Source of the DNA: Chrysomallon squamiferum
Taxonomy: Eukaryota > Mollusca > Gastropoda > Neomphalida > Peltospiridae
Assembly (NCBI GenBank): GCA_012295275.1
Contig: CM022673.1
Coordinates: forward strand, 8,985,311-9,049,310
Length of the DNA stretch: 64,000 nucleotides
Reading direction: 5' to 3'
Part shown: piece after piece, positions 1 through 13,800 of the stretch
Numbering within the stretch: position 1 is the stretch's first letter
Layout: each line of letters begins with the position of its first letter
Notes under the pieces: generated by a model
What the model was told of the DNA's origin: nothing
The model's input: the letters and a program-made list of their open reading frames with translations, nothing else
The model's database searches: none
Translations under genes and position numbers: made by a program

Positions 1-869
1 GTGTTCTTTCAACGTACCAAACGAACGTTAAATACCATTATTTCAACAAAATTGTGTACTAGTTTGTTACTGAATAGTGGATTGTTTACTGCCCAGTGTA
101 ATTGCTATATCTTACTTTTATTTTATTTTATTTTATTTTGTTGTTTCGAAAATGTGGAAGAGAATGTTTTACTCTCTCAAACGTAGGGCTTTGAAGATTC
201 GTCCCGGACGAACAAATTAACAGACAAGTCACGTTAGAGAATTGTTATTTTCTATTTCAGCCTCTTGTTATCGAAGGAAAGTTTATGCTGTGTTTTTCAA
301 AAACATTTTGTCCGAATTATAATGTAGCATCAAATTCGTATTAGTTATCAAAAGATACATATCCTGTTTATCTAAAGAAATATAAAAATATAGATGAAAA
401 ACAATTGCCTTTACGTGTTGGTGTATGTTTATATCGATATATATATATATTTCAGATAACAATTGCATATATTTAATATATACATTCAATTAATTATAAA
501 ACTAAGATTCTTTACATTTCTTTATAGTCGGCACATTTGCTATGATAGCACCTATTCATTTAATTTGAAAATGTTGTTTTTTGTGACTAACATACATTTT
601 ATCTACATCATTTTCAACGATTTTGATGTCTCTCTGATTTTGATTCTGTATATGTAACATCGTCTTCCTAAACACCACGAACGTTTGACAATCCTTCCAC
701 CTGTAGTAGAAAAAAAATGAATGTATTTTGGGTTTATTCCATACACACAATCGTACGATTTTATATGTATGTATCCGTTGCTTTATTTATTTATTTATTA
801 TTTATCATTATTATTTTTTATTCGTGAGTGTGAGTCATTCTAATTAAATATTTGAATTCGCAGTTAAAT
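1..869. other. AT-rich non-coding DNA
   Basis: No coding signal, RNA gene or repeat family was recognised here. Open frames are short, low in complexity and rich in stop codons in every frame. A TTTTA-type run lies near 118-138. Confidence 0.6.
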
Positions 870-1336
870 AATTAATTCATAATTCACCCTGGGACAGAGC
901 TAAGAAGAAGAAGAGGATGATGTCCATTGAAATAAAGCATGAAATCATAGAAAACATGAGCGAGGTAGTCAACATGGCTAGGCAGTACGAGCGTAGTACT
1001 TTTATGATATATATGATACTGAAGCAGAAGGAGTCGATAAAGGCTATAAAACCAGCCAAAGGCGTTAAAAAAAATGTCTAAGCAGCGGACCTCTGTCCAT
1101 GAAAAGATGGAGAAACCCTAATCCTGTACACTTTACAAAACCAATTTATTTCTTTACATTCTCTTTTATTTTATTTTTATACAATATTTATCATTTATAC
1201 ATATATATTTCTTATTTAAATTCACGTTACAAAAAAACTGGGGTGTTTTTCAATTAGTTTCATTTGGGAAAACTGATTTGATATACGAGGAAATTGAGTT
1301 ACGAGCTTAGCCACGGAACGAATTAAGCTCGTAAAT
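870..1336 (+). mobile_element. Decayed Tigger/pogo DNA transposon, 3' part
   Basis: A 54-codon frame at 917-1,081 begins MMSIEIKHEIIE and continues with ARQYERS and ILKQKESIKAIKPAKG. This is the N-terminal CENP-B/pogo-type helix-turn-helix of Tigger transposases, which binds the element ends. It then runs into a stop, with HEKMEKP-like remains in another frame near 1,100. The DDE catalytic core is absent. Downstream, 1,240-1,336 resembles the non-coding 3' end of Tigger elements (GAGTTACGAGC, CACGGAACGAATTAAGCTCGTAA). The terminal repeat itself is replaced by an ATGT microsatellite. The element is internally deleted and inactive. Family assignment is from recognition, not a search. Confidence 0.75.
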
Positions 1337-1645
1337 GTATGTATGTATGTATGTATGTATGTTCAACAAGTGTGTGTTTATGTTGTGGCGTGTGAGTGTG
1401 TGTATATGTGTGTGCATATACGGATAGATATAAGTAAGTGTATGTACGACAAAGGTAACATACTATTTATTCGAAGGTGTTAATATTAAGTCTATGGTTG
1501 TTTTTTCTTATTTTTATTTTGTGGGTTAGTTATGCATTGTTGTTGTTGATGTCGTGTAGCATATGATTTGTACATGTGTGGCTGTATATGTAACTATCTA
1601 TCTATCTATCTATCTATATCTATATATATATATATATATATATAT
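1334..1645. repeat. Microsatellites (ATGT)n and (TCTA)n/(TA)n
   Basis: About seven ATGT units lie at 1,334-1,362, directly at the broken end of the Tigger relic. TCTA units followed by TA units lie at about 1,594-1,645. The DNA between is TG-rich and otherwise featureless. Confidence 0.9.
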
Positions 1646-2864
1646 TCGCATACTAATTATTACTTTACAAAGTATAAATTCAAATACAAATATCTGCGTT
1701 GGTTGTTATTTATGTTAAAGTCGGTGTTGATGATGTAGATACTATTCTTCATTTGTTCCTTCGTCTGTGGATATCACAATTGTTTTCTCACAGAATAATT
1801 AATTTCGACGTAATAACTGTAAGCATGTTTTACTACTCATTTTATTATTGTTATTATTTTTTTTATTCCTAAGTCAGAAGTCAGCAACCAAATATATCAT
1901 TATTTTAAAAGAGAGAAAGAAAAAAAGATTTTTATTGTTATTATTATTATTATTATTATTAATTTGAAAAGGTCGTTAAAAGATGAATAAACTCAGCCCT
2001 AAAAGTGTAAGATATAATTATCAGTATTAATAAATAACCTTATTTCTTTTAGAGATGTATAAGTCTAACTGAGAATATGTCTTTAGAGAGTAGTTTTTGT
2101 TTTTATAATCTAATTTAATTGTACGTGTTTTTCATATCTCTGTGGGTTTTTTAATAAAGATATTTTTCATTTTACCAGAGGCTTGGATGTTTTCATCAGA
2201 TAACTTGTTGTTGTTGTTATTATTATTATAATTATTATTATAAACTTATACATACTGCTAAGGTGAGTAATAAATTCAACCAGGATGCGGGTTATTTTTA
2301 TTAGTATAGAAAATAATATCTTTAAAGATTTAAAGTATGTCAGGGGAAATTAATTTTAAAGAAAAATAACGATAAATTTGACTGTTGTCTCTTTAATGAC
2401 GTAAACTAGTGTCATTTTAAATTCTAGTTGGAAATTTGAAGCCGCACGTAATGCAATTTATCACGACAAAAATGGATTTATTAGCATTTACACTGACTGA
2501 ATGAAAGATCAAATGGCTGTTGTTGTTTGTTTTTTTTAGAGGGGGGGAATTGTTGACTGTGTGTGTGGGGGGTTTTCGGCTGTTTTAAATGTCGAATGTC
2601 TTTTCTTTTTTTTCTGGGGGTTTTTTCTGTTTTTTTTTTTTTTTTTTTAAGGTTGATTTTTTTGGAGGGTAGCCTCGTAAAATACTGAAAGAAGAAGCCC
2701 TCTGACAATATGTCAGAACAATAGCTGCCAATCTTTCGACCATCAACCTCAGAATGATTATAATATTTTCTCCGCGTTCCTCTAGTTTTACAAAAGTCTG
2801 GGTTTATTTACTAATGAGGCCAATTTTAAGTTAAGAAAACTTTTAAATAAATAATAGTGATTAT
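1646..2864. other. AT-rich non-coding DNA
   Basis: No gene seen. There are short ATT runs at about 1,937-1,960 and 2,217-2,240, a G-rich patch at 2,540-2,572, and a poly-T tract at 2,629-2,649. Confidence 0.6.
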
Positions 2865-3240
2865 TACTACTACTACTGCTACTGCTACTACTACTACTAC
2901 TACTACTGGTGCTGCAGCTGCTGTTACTACTACAAGGACGACAACTTGCACTACTGCTACTAATGTTCCTACTACTATAACAACAACAACAACTACTACT
3001 ACTACTACTAACAAAGACGAGTGTTTGGGAACCACCACTCATTCACGTTGTTTCCTTTGCTGTTGTTGTTGTTGTTGTTTTGTTTCGTTTTGTTTTTATC
3101 TTTTATTTATTTATTTAGTTAGTTAGTTATCTGTTTAGTTATTTATTATTTGTTTTGTTTTGTTTGTGTTTTATTTTGTTGTTTTGTTATCGGTTGTTGA
3201 TGTTTTTGTTTTTATTTGTTGTTGATGTTGTTGTTGTTGT
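2865..3240. repeat. Imperfect ACT/AAC/GTT trinucleotide tract
   Basis: Interrupted ACT, GCT and AAC triplets at 2,865-3,012 are followed by GTT and TTTG/TTAG units to 3,240. All frames give poly-Thr, poly-Ser or poly-Val peptides, so none is treated as a gene. Confidence 0.85.
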
Positions 3241-5348
3241 TTCTGTGCTTCTCAGCACAGGGAAAAACTCATAACTAAATAAATAGAATTGTAAAAGAAA
3301 GAAAGAAATTTAAAAAATAATAATTAAGAATTAAAAATTGATTTATGTGTTATGATGTAATGTGTTGTTGTGGTAGTGTTTACCAGTAGGTGATAGTATA
3401 TGAACACAGATTTCCTTTCAGTAACATCAATAAGCACCATTTACCTTTTTATTACTTGCATACTTTGAGATGTTGATAATGCTGCACAATGTTTTAATAC
3501 ATTTTAATACGAGATCGTGAATTATTAATAACAGTTTGTGAAGTTCAAACTGAATACAAGCTGAACGACAATTCTAAGTAGACGTAGGTGAAGACTACAA
3601 CTTTGTGAAAAGTGGATATGAATTGAGTTAGTTTGTTGTTTGTTCGTTTGATCTTAGTAATTTTTAATTATATTTTTATTTATTTATTTATTTATTTATT
3701 TTATTACCTTTTTGAATTATTATTACTAACACAGTTCAGATTTCATAAAGTTTAAAACGACTGAAGCCGCATGACCCATTCAAGTACGTGCCCTACAAGT
3801 ATCTGCTGAGATTAAACATTTCCAAAATTAAATTCAGTCTTTGTATCGAGTTACAGTGCAGAACAATTGTTTTCTTTCTTTCTTTCTCTATTTTTTTTAT
3901 TTTTTATTATTTTATTTCTTTATTTTTTCTACCGGTTTCTTCCTGGTTCATTGTAAGATAGATCTTTTGAAAGATATAATGATAAATTCTACGAACAAAG
4001 ACAACAACAAAGCTACTGCAACAACACTGCGAGCAAATGGGTGCCACGCATTCAAATCTCGTCAGCGGCATTTGATGTTTGTGAGGTCGTACCAGCGGGT
4101 TTCCGAAAACTATATAACGACATAAATAATATAAAAAAATAAATAATAATAATAGCAACAGAAAAAAAAACCACTCTGTGTAAAAAGTATTTTTATTCAT
4201 TTCATTTATGTCAGTTTCAATATGTTTGATGTACAAACCTTTAATGAGACTAATCTTCTTTATCATATCCACATTTAAGATAATGTCTAAAAATATTTAT
4301 TTAAGAAACAAGAAATAAATAATAAATAAATAAAGAAAAATAATAACAAAAATAATATTATTATTGTTATTATTATTGTTATTATTTCACCTTTAATGTC
4401 AGTATCGTTGAACATTTAAGAAGAGAAAAGAAAATCACATGTATGAGTGTGTGTGCGATCATATGTGTATTTCAGTCTAAAAAAGGTTTTAATAACAACT
4501 ACGTAAACATAAATAGATAATTCACAGTTGACTGAAAAGGAAATTAAAATTCAGCAAACGATTCATAGTCCAAATTTCAACTGCATAATTTTTCGACAGC
4601 GAATACAGATTATTGTTTTCAAATTAACCGAATCGTATTTGAGCCATTATATAAAGAATCATTAAAAATGAAGTCAGTATGACCTTAACCATACCCTAAT
4701 AGGGCCTCGGTCGAGTTATGCAAAGATTTTACAGCCATATTTAGATGTACTGTTTTCTGTGTTTCTTTAACTTATCAAATTGGTCCTAACTTATTTATTA
4801 TACGACAGATTGCTACTTAGGTTATACGTACTTGTAGAATCTGCTAGTAGCTATTTGTTTTACTTATTATATTTTATATTGTTGTACTATTAAGACACAG
4901 TTTTGGAAAATGTCGGTAACATATTTATTATTTACGTAAGTAGCGTATTTTAATACAGTCTAACATTTCCTGTATGTATCATTAAAGCAAGTAAATATGT
5001 AACCCATTCATTTCTACAAATATTCCTAACACGTATCAATTAATTAAATATCTACTGTTGGCTAACAATAATCCAGTTAATTATATAGACCAATTATATA
5101 GCTTATACGTTGTATATATACAAATATATGTTACATCAACCCTCACTAAATGCGCAATCCCTACACAAGAAACGAGCCATATTTTAAGTCACACTAATTT
5201 TCAATTAGTTGTAATGTCATGAATATATGTTAATTACATTATATTATATTATGTTGCTATATTATGTTATATTATATTATACAATGTTTGTTATGTCATA
5301 TATTATCACTTTATGCCATAATATATTTTATATTATGTCATCTGCGAG
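3241..5348. other. AT-rich non-coding DNA
   Basis: No gene or known repeat was recognised. The open frames at 3,841-4,125 (+) and 3,907-4,272 (-) overlap each other, are hydrophobic and low in complexity, and show no family motif. TTTA units occur at about 3,675-3,703. Confidence 0.55.

Positions 5349-5399
<51 letters not shown>
5349..5399. repeat. (GA)n microsatellite
   Basis: About 25 uninterrupted GA dinucleotides. Confidence 0.95.
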
Positions 5400-5401
<2 letters not shown>

Positions 5402-6810
5402 TATGTAGTAGTTATTACTACTTTATTGTTAGAAAAGATTGATCACCTTAATTTAGTTTGAGTTGTCTTTAGAAATGCACGCACACGCATGGCCACACAT
5501 ACAATTACCTACCTTGCGATTTTACTTTGACATCTTTTTTTATTTGCAGATAACTGCCTTGATGAGTTTGTCTATATTTTTATTTCACCAACACATTTTA
5601 GCACTAGTCAGACAGGGTAATATATAATTATTGTGATGGGTCAAAATTCGAGATGTAACAGATGTCATGACTTTTGATTTGAAGGGGTAGAATGGCAGCC
5701 ATCAGATATTATGCAACAATATTTCATTTTTATAATTTATATAAATAATAATTTAAAAAAAAAATAAAATAAAAATAAAAATTCTTAACACAGTACAACC
5801 CAAACTAGATATAAGAGTATTTTCAGACATTTTCTATTCGAACAAAAATACAACACTTTCAATTTTTACAGCAAAATGTTTTCATTTACTTTTAGTTTAT
5901 CACATGCTTATAACAGAAAGCAAAATTATTAATATGCATCATTCAGTAATACATATACAAAGAAAGAAGTGATACAGATATTCCTGTTTAATTACTTATC
6001 TTGAACTTAAAAAAAGATTTCATAAATGCCCCATTTTTTTCTTCTGAACCAGACATACAGTAAAAAAAAATGGGATGTACCTATATAATAATTGAATGTG
6101 TGAGTGTGCGTGTATTTTAGTAATGCAGGTGTATGCATCCGTGTATGTCCCAATGTATGTACAAATGTATTATATTTGTGTACATATATGAAATTACAAA
6201 TATAACATTATCTGTATATGTTTTGAAAACTATGGAGCTTAAGTCTCTTAGGCTCTGGAAAAAAAAAAGAAAAAAAAAAAGGTACAAAAGTTAATGCTTC
6301 ACAAAAAGAAAGAAAAACAAAAACCAGATAAAAAGGATTTTTCTCTTTCTGTAAAATCGGTAATATATCTTTTATTTTCTAGCTTATGAGAATGATTAGA
6401 AAAAAAAAAAAAAAAAAAAAAATGAAATAAAATGAATAAATAAAAATCATACAAAATTTACCAACATTGTTATACTGTAAAGAAATATAAACAGTAGAAG
6501 CTTTGGAATCAAGTGATCAGTCAGCAAATAAAGTGAAGAAAGAAAAAAACTGAAACATAAAACTAGCTCAAAATCTGATTCAACTTTACACCAGAAATCT
6601 AAATTATCCAGTGAATATACATTAAAATTAATCAAAACTATGACAAAATATTTTATAAAATTACCTTCTAAGACACATGAAATCATAGATAAACCATCAC
6701 TACGATTCATAAAAATAGTGTAGATGATGAAATGTAAAATGTAAATTTTGGCCAAAACAGCAGAATAAATACTGAATTTTTAATTATTTTTTTATAGAAG
6801 CTGTATCTAA

Positions 6811-6870
<60 letters not shown>

Positions 6871-7821
6871 TAATAATAAATAAATAAATAAATACATTAA
6901 GAGGACAGTAGCAGTAGTAGAAGTAGCAATAATAATGAAACATTAAACCTAGGAAGGTATGCTATTTTTTAAAGTTTACTGCAGTATGTGTTTATTATTA
7001 TTATTATTATAAAACGACAAAACCAGTTATAATAGAATTTGCTAATTAATCAAATTTCCATATCAACATATTTATTAAAAGAAATTAAACATGCCATTTA
7101 ATTAGATCTAACAACATTTTTTGCAGACCAGAAGACAAAAATACAATTTCTAGTAAAGTTAATGAAAGCCTGATTAAATATGATAATTATTCACAAAATC
7201 ATTGTCACTAAACTGATAATTAAGAATAATTTTTTTTTTTCTCTCATGACAAAAATTTAAAAAGATGAAATTTTGACAAACAAAACATTACACAGAACAG
7301 GTAACAATAACAAAAGCAAATAAATTTCTGAAATACATTTTCGTCAAACGAAATGAAAAATATATAATAAAGCTACTGCAATAAGTATATTTCTTATTTT
7401 TGTTTTCAAAAAACAGTAATTTAGATGAACTGTAAAATACTCCTAATCATGGTCCCATCTGATAATACTTTAAAAATTCCAAAAATACAACAGCAATTAA
7501 TTTGGAATGTTCCATCACAACCACAGAAAATTTAAATATTATGCTCATAATTTATACACATACTTAGCAAATTTTAATCAGAATTATTTCTATTTCCTGA
7601 AAAACTGAATAATTAAAAATAGATAAATATCAAGAATTAATAGGACAGGACAGAATGGCAGAGATTTGAATATGATCTATGCAACATTGTAATTTAATTG
7701 CCTTTGGAATCCATAATCTTGAATTAATACAGAATAAATTAAAAACTAAATTTATAAGTTTTACCTAAAAGAAAGAAATGATACTTCTATTTTTACAATA
7801 TCTGGGTAGACAATAATTGTC

Positions 7822-7886
<65 letters not shown>

Positions 7887-8803
7887 TGCTCATTCAGGTA
7901 CATCTGTGAAATTAGTGTAAATTATGTTTCTTTTTTCTTTCTTCCTTTATTTATTTACTTTTTTATTTATTTTTTTTTTTATTTTTTATCATTTTTTTTG
8001 GTAATTTCAGATTTTATACAGACTATAATGGCAAATTAGTATGAAATGAATAGATAATGCCATTAAATTTGATATTGGTCCAGTGTAAACAAAAACAATT
8101 TAAAAGGTACAATTAGTAATTAATAAATATGGAATACATGGAATTTCTGTCATTATTATAAACAAAAATAAAAATTAAATATCTCACTGGAAATTTTTTT
8201 TTAAATTCAGAAAATGAATTTGTTAATACAAACATTTACAATACTGACATGCAAGTAAATGAAAAAAAAAATAAAAATAAAAAAACATTTATAAATGTAC
8301 AAGAAAGTTATTTAAAGATACCTAATCCATTATAATGAACATAACTGAAAAACTAGAAATAATAACGCAAAAACAATTATAAAATTCATGAAAGTTACAA
8401 TAATATAGTATAAAAACCAAGTACATACCAATACACAGACATTATATGGGGATTAAAAATATCATCTACCCACTGATTCCTCACCAATGACAAATACAAT
8501 ATTTCATATTGATATCTGTAAGACATATCATAGTAGAATCTCTTTTTTTTCTCTTTCTAAAGAACACAGAAACAAACAGATCGAGAAAACAAAAATATTG
8601 AAATGTAAAATGGCCATGACAATAATAAATACAAGTAATATGTAAAGAGTTTTCTCAACACCAGTTAAATTCAGTGATCAATTTAACAGCCATATCAATG
8701 AAAACTAAGTGAAAAGGGTTTTGCTAGGCACCATAAAATTTTAAAACCTGAGATATACCAATATCAAAAGAACTATACAAAGCTATCCTTCAGTGAAAAT
8801 GTG

Positions 8804-8834
<31 letters not shown>

Positions 8835-10097
8835 GGAGAGGGAGAGGGAGAGGGAGAGGGAGAGGGGAGAGACACTGACTGACCAACCATTAGACAGCAG
8901 TATTAAGGATTATTATAGTTTGAGTTTTGTTTGGGATTTTCTTTTTTTTTTTTTTAGATAAAAGATAACACTGGTCAAAACCAAATCCCTTGAAAATAAC
9001 ATAGACTCATTCTTGAGAAAAATGAAAATATTTGAGGCGTAACTGTTTTCTGTATTCTGCTTATTTCTACGTATATAAAATTTAAGCTAAGGAGGCAAAC
9101 ATGTATGCAAAAGCGGAATGTTTATGGCATTAGCATCATTTATGCTTTAACATGTAAAAAAAATGAGAAAAATTCATGATGAGGGACAAAAATAAAACAG
9201 TACAAAACAGATCTAGCCGAATTAAAAACTAAAATAAATAATTAAAAAAGAGGTTGAAGCAACAGACACAAATACATGTAATAAATTTAAAATTCTGGGA
9301 TATCTAGAAACATTAACAAAGATGACATATATACATTTTTAACTATTATTCAACAATTGCTCTAGAATTCTTATTAACTGTTTTAACCAATTTGAAATGT
9401 GTTTGGTCAAAAAATAACAATATCTAGATGTTATTTTACTTAACTAAAAATAAGAGATGTTTTGAGATAACAAAAATAAAAAGAGTATTGACATACTTTT
9501 AATTCTAGAGCATAAATAAATAAATAAAAATGTATAAATAATAAAAAAAGCTTCCCATTACATCAGAAATCTTATGCTGTTTTCTGTAATAAATACATTA
9601 CTTAAGATATATGAATAATTAATACTCATTCAAAAATAAACAAATACTGTAGCATCATGAAAACTAACAGTATTTCAGATATACTGATCTATTCCTTAAC
9701 CTCTGTGTATCTAGATATCCTTGATAGTCATTACCTGTGTATTATTTTCAAGTTATTACCTTTAAAACACATCTAGAACATTTAAACTCGACACAGCTGA
9801 GCTGAGCTGATGCCATGCCAGTAATAAAATGGACAATATAAACCAGCCTAAATGTAATTATGAGATAAATACTTATTTTAACTTTTAATACTATAAAGCA
9901 GATGAATAACAAGACTTATAATGCACTTCAACATCTGGGGTGGGTTGTCGTTTTTTAAAACAAATTTTGAGTATTTACAAAATCTCATGAATTTTAAAAC
10001 AGTGTAAAATAATATATTGGTATGTTAATCACCATCAAGATTATGTTTTAAAAACTTCATATTAAATAGCCTAACTTCCGTATAAAGTAATGACTTG
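5400..10097. other. Long A-rich segment downstream of the LIM gene
   Basis: The plus strand is strongly A-rich with hardly any open frame, so a leftward transcript would be U-rich. That is the usual look of a very long 3' UTR or of downstream DNA for the minus-strand LIM gene; the sequence cannot decide between them. Within it are (AAT)n at 6,811-6,866, poly-A at 6,400-6,421, and (AT)n with AAT at 7,838-7,882. No coding exon was recognised on either strand. Confidence 0.5.
8803..8872. repeat. (GA)n grading into GGGAGA units
   Basis: GA dinucleotides turn into purine-only GGGAGA hexamers. The whole block is a polypurine tract on the plus strand. Confidence 0.9.
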
Positions 10098-10361
10098 AAA
10101 CCTCAACTTCTATTTGAGGTTATATTTCAAAATTCTGTAACTCCAGATAAAATATTTTCTTGAAACTGCAACCACCATTAAAGGTTATATTTCAAAATAT
10201 TGTAATATCCAGATAAAATATTGTGCTGAAACTGAAACCATCATTCCAGATTATATTTCAGAATACTGAACGACCAAATAAAATAATATCATTGAATCTA
10301 AACTACCATTCAAGATTATATATCAAAATATAATTACTCCATGTAAAATAAACTGGCCTAA
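10098..10361. repeat. 66-bp minisatellite, four diverged copies
   Basis: Units start at about 10,098, 10,163, 10,229 and 10,295, a spacing of 65, 66 and 66. Each begins like AAACTGMAACCA, contains GATTATATTTCAAAAT, then a variant of CCAGATAAAATA. The copies have drifted clearly. They lie about 460 bp beyond the LIM gene stop codon, inside its possible 3' UTR or just outside it. Confidence 0.85.
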
Positions 10362-10506
10362 GCACCACTATGAAGAAAATGTAAACTGAGAGAATAATCA
10401 GTAACAATATCATGCTAAGTATTCTCTACAAACTATATATTGTTGTGTATCAGTACACAGTACAGTAAACCTAGGTTACATACTAATATAAGAAACCTTA
10501 ATGTAG

Positions 10507-10512
10507 TTTATT
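10507..10512 (-). promoter_or_regulatory. Candidate poly(A) signal of the LIM gene
   Basis: This is the first AATAAA on the minus strand after the LIM stop codon, about 312 nt downstream. AATAAA is frequent by chance in such AT-rich DNA, so longer 3' ends remain possible. Confidence 0.4.
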
Positions 10513-10549
10513 AACAACTGAAATATAAATAATTATAAAAATGATAGAC

Positions 10550-10551
<2 letters not shown>

Positions 10552-10605
<54 letters not shown>
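10552..10605. repeat. (AAT)n microsatellite
   Basis: About 18 AAT units, near the predicted 3' end of the LIM gene. Confidence 0.95.
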
Positions 10606-10823
10606 CATAACCACAACACTTAAAATAATATCTAAAAACAAGATCCTGATTTATGAAACAAAGTTTCTACAGAGATTTCAATATCAACAACATACAGCAC
10701 AGTGAGGGCTGTAACTTTTTTTTTTTTTTTTTTTAAGATCCTGATGACTGAGAAATCAGCTAAATAATTAACATAGATTTCCAGGCATGTTTTATAGTAT
10801 TAACTGGGCTCTTAGTTACATCC

Positions 10824-13800
10824 TCACTCTGTGTAGGTCATGGCTGTTCCGTATCCAAATCCTTTGGGTCCGAAATTTTTTCCATAGCAGGCTGTAATGA
10901 AATGAAAGAAAAATTCAGATTTAACTGAAGAAAACAAATAATGTGAATACATCAAGTATATTTTAAAGTAAATGTTATAATTATTTTATTCTGGATACAC
11001 ATTTTCTAATAAGGTTCAATAGTTTTGTTACAGCCAGCTATAACTGAAAGAAAATACAGATTTAACTAAAGAACGCAAATAATTTAAATATGTTTACATT
11101 TTAGCATTTAGAAAAAAAAATCAAGAAAAAAAAAATTGGTTTCCATAATAATGATACTGCTAACATGCTTTTCAACTGTTATTTGTATAATATATTAAAT
11201 ACAAATTCAGTACTTAAAAAACAAAGAATTATAGCATGGAAACTTGTTGCAACAATTAACAATAAAATAATGAAATGTTAATTGTCAGTGTTTTCCATTC
11301 TCTGGGAAGATGCATATAAAAGCTTGCTGGTAACATTATCATTATACTTAGTTTGGAATGAGTGCTAAGTATTTACCACTTATGATGATTATGATGATTA
11401 TACAGTAACAACATTTACAACACCTAATAACTATAAAATAAGGTGTCATTAAACAAATATTAAGTAATTAATTCAGCAGTTTTACCTTTACAGAAAATCT
11501 GCCCTTCTTTCTCTGACATTGTGCTGGAATCTAGTCCCTTGTTACAAATAGTACACTTGAAACACACTTTGTGCCACGTCTGTAGAATCATATAAATTAA
11601 TATTATTTATTATGTTTTAAATCAAAAAAATAACAACAACAACAATAAAATAAATTAAATAGTTAATTATTAAAATAATAATAAAAAAAATAAAAAATAA
11701 AAAATAAAAAATAAAATAAAATAAAATAAAATAAAATAAAATAAAATAAAATAAAATAAAATAAAATAAAATAAAATAAAATAAAATAAAATAATAAAAA
11801 TAAAAATAAAAATAAAATAAACTACTACTACTAATAATAATATCAAAGAAATTAAGATATCACAAATATTAATGGTAACAGAACATCACCAAAAACACTA
11901 TTAGTCCTTATCACTTATATTTAATGGTAACAAAGGGAAGCAACCTGTCTTTTCTGAGTTTGTCTTTTGTTTGGAGTTATGAGGCTCACCATGTTGCAAA
12001 ATAAGTCCTCTTCTATAAGCAAAAAGCTTATCTTGAGATGATTTATTTTGTGAATTTAAAATAAATTTAATTCAGTATATTATTTTACATTGTTAATATT
12101 AATATTGTGCTTTTGAAAATCGTGATTTTTTTATTTTGGACAACTTTCCCCTCTTTTAGTCCATTAAACGGAGGGTTGCACATAAACATTATCAGACAGT
12201 CACAAATATATTTACCTGTCCACCTCCAATTATCCTCTCAGCGAAGTAGACCTTACCCCCACAGCGAGGACAAATGTCGGCTCCACCCTCACTCCGGTTA
12301 TTTTTCATACTTCCCTTCAACAGTGGGGCTGCTTGTGCTTCAGCCAAATGAGAAACATTTCTGGAAAATATAAATTTAAGACTTAATAAACATTTGTATA
12401 AGAATTTTCTGTGAAACATTATTTTATATAAAGAAAAAAAATGTGTAATATCGCTCCATACTTCATTAACTATCATTATACGGTTTTGATTTAAAAACAA
12501 TTTTTTTTTTTTAATTTTAATCATAGTGACTTGTCAGAAGAAAACCATCGATATCATTAAACTGATAATTCAAAGAAAAGCCAAGTGAAATCTTTCATGA
12601 CATTACACAGCTGATGTATGCAGACATAAAGATAAACTTTGATATAGTGAGTCACTGGTATATGTCATCAATGTGTATCATGAAAACACTGTGTTTAAAC
12701 AGGAATTAATGTAAATGTAAACACACATACTTTACATAATGACAAATATACTGTAGTTTATTTACAAAAAATAAAAAATATGTAACAAATAACTTACAGT
12801 ACAAAATAAATAATAAAAATAAATATACAAAAAGAAAAAAATAAAAATAAAAGAGGAATACTATCATGTCATTCACACACTGCTTACATTTGTCCAAACT
12901 GACATTACTGAGAAACAGAATGGATATTAACTGAAATGCTGTCCCTTATTTGTCAATAATATATAAGTGAAACATGGTAGGACTCTATGCAATTATGTAA
13001 GGAGAACTTACTCATTAGTTACTACATATGGTTTTCCAGTGTCCATAGACAAGCCAGATGCTCCACCAGCAAATCCATAACCTTTTGGTCCAAAATTCTT
13101 TGCATAGCAAGCTGGAATTAAACCAAATGTTATTTCATGTTTTTATTCTCACACAACTTTGTCTACACTGGGTATGTATCATTGCAAATAATTCTAATAT
13201 AAATCTTACAAATAATCCCACCCAACACCACTATAATTCATTTTATAATATATTTATAAATAATATATTTTAATTTTTTTTATGGCTTTGATAATCTGCT
13301 AATATTTTAAGCTTTCCAAAAAATTTGTTTTAATATATATATATATATAAACATATAAAATGTTTCCTATAATTTTAGAATAATATATTACTTTTAACTT
13401 TTACCATTTAATAATAAGTTCTATTTACTATTTTTACCTTTACAGAAAAGCTGGTTTTCATGGACAGTCATTGTAACAGAATCAAGTGTCTTCTTACACA
13501 TGTTACAGCGAAAACAAGCTCTGTGGTAAGTCTAAAAAATAAAATTAATTTAAATATGCATACATACAAATTTACTTATACCCCAAAAATCAATTAACAA
13601 GTTAATATTAGAACTTGAGAAAATCAGTATTACATATCTTTACACACAGATGAATGTACTTTACATCTATCCAACCCTTTCAAAAAAGAAATATTAGTTG
13701 CAGCATAAACAAGGAAATTTTACATTCTGGATATTTTCCGTAACAGTTACTATGTGGTCAAAGGTATATGTGCATTCAACATTAGAAATGGAACAAATGG

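Noticed and set aside
2788-3126. Poly-Ser, poly-Val and poly-Thr open frames
   Set aside because: Translations of a triplet repeat in three frames.
3907-4272. 121-codon minus-strand open frame
   Set aside because: Low-complexity, overlaps an equally open frame on the other strand, no homology recognised.
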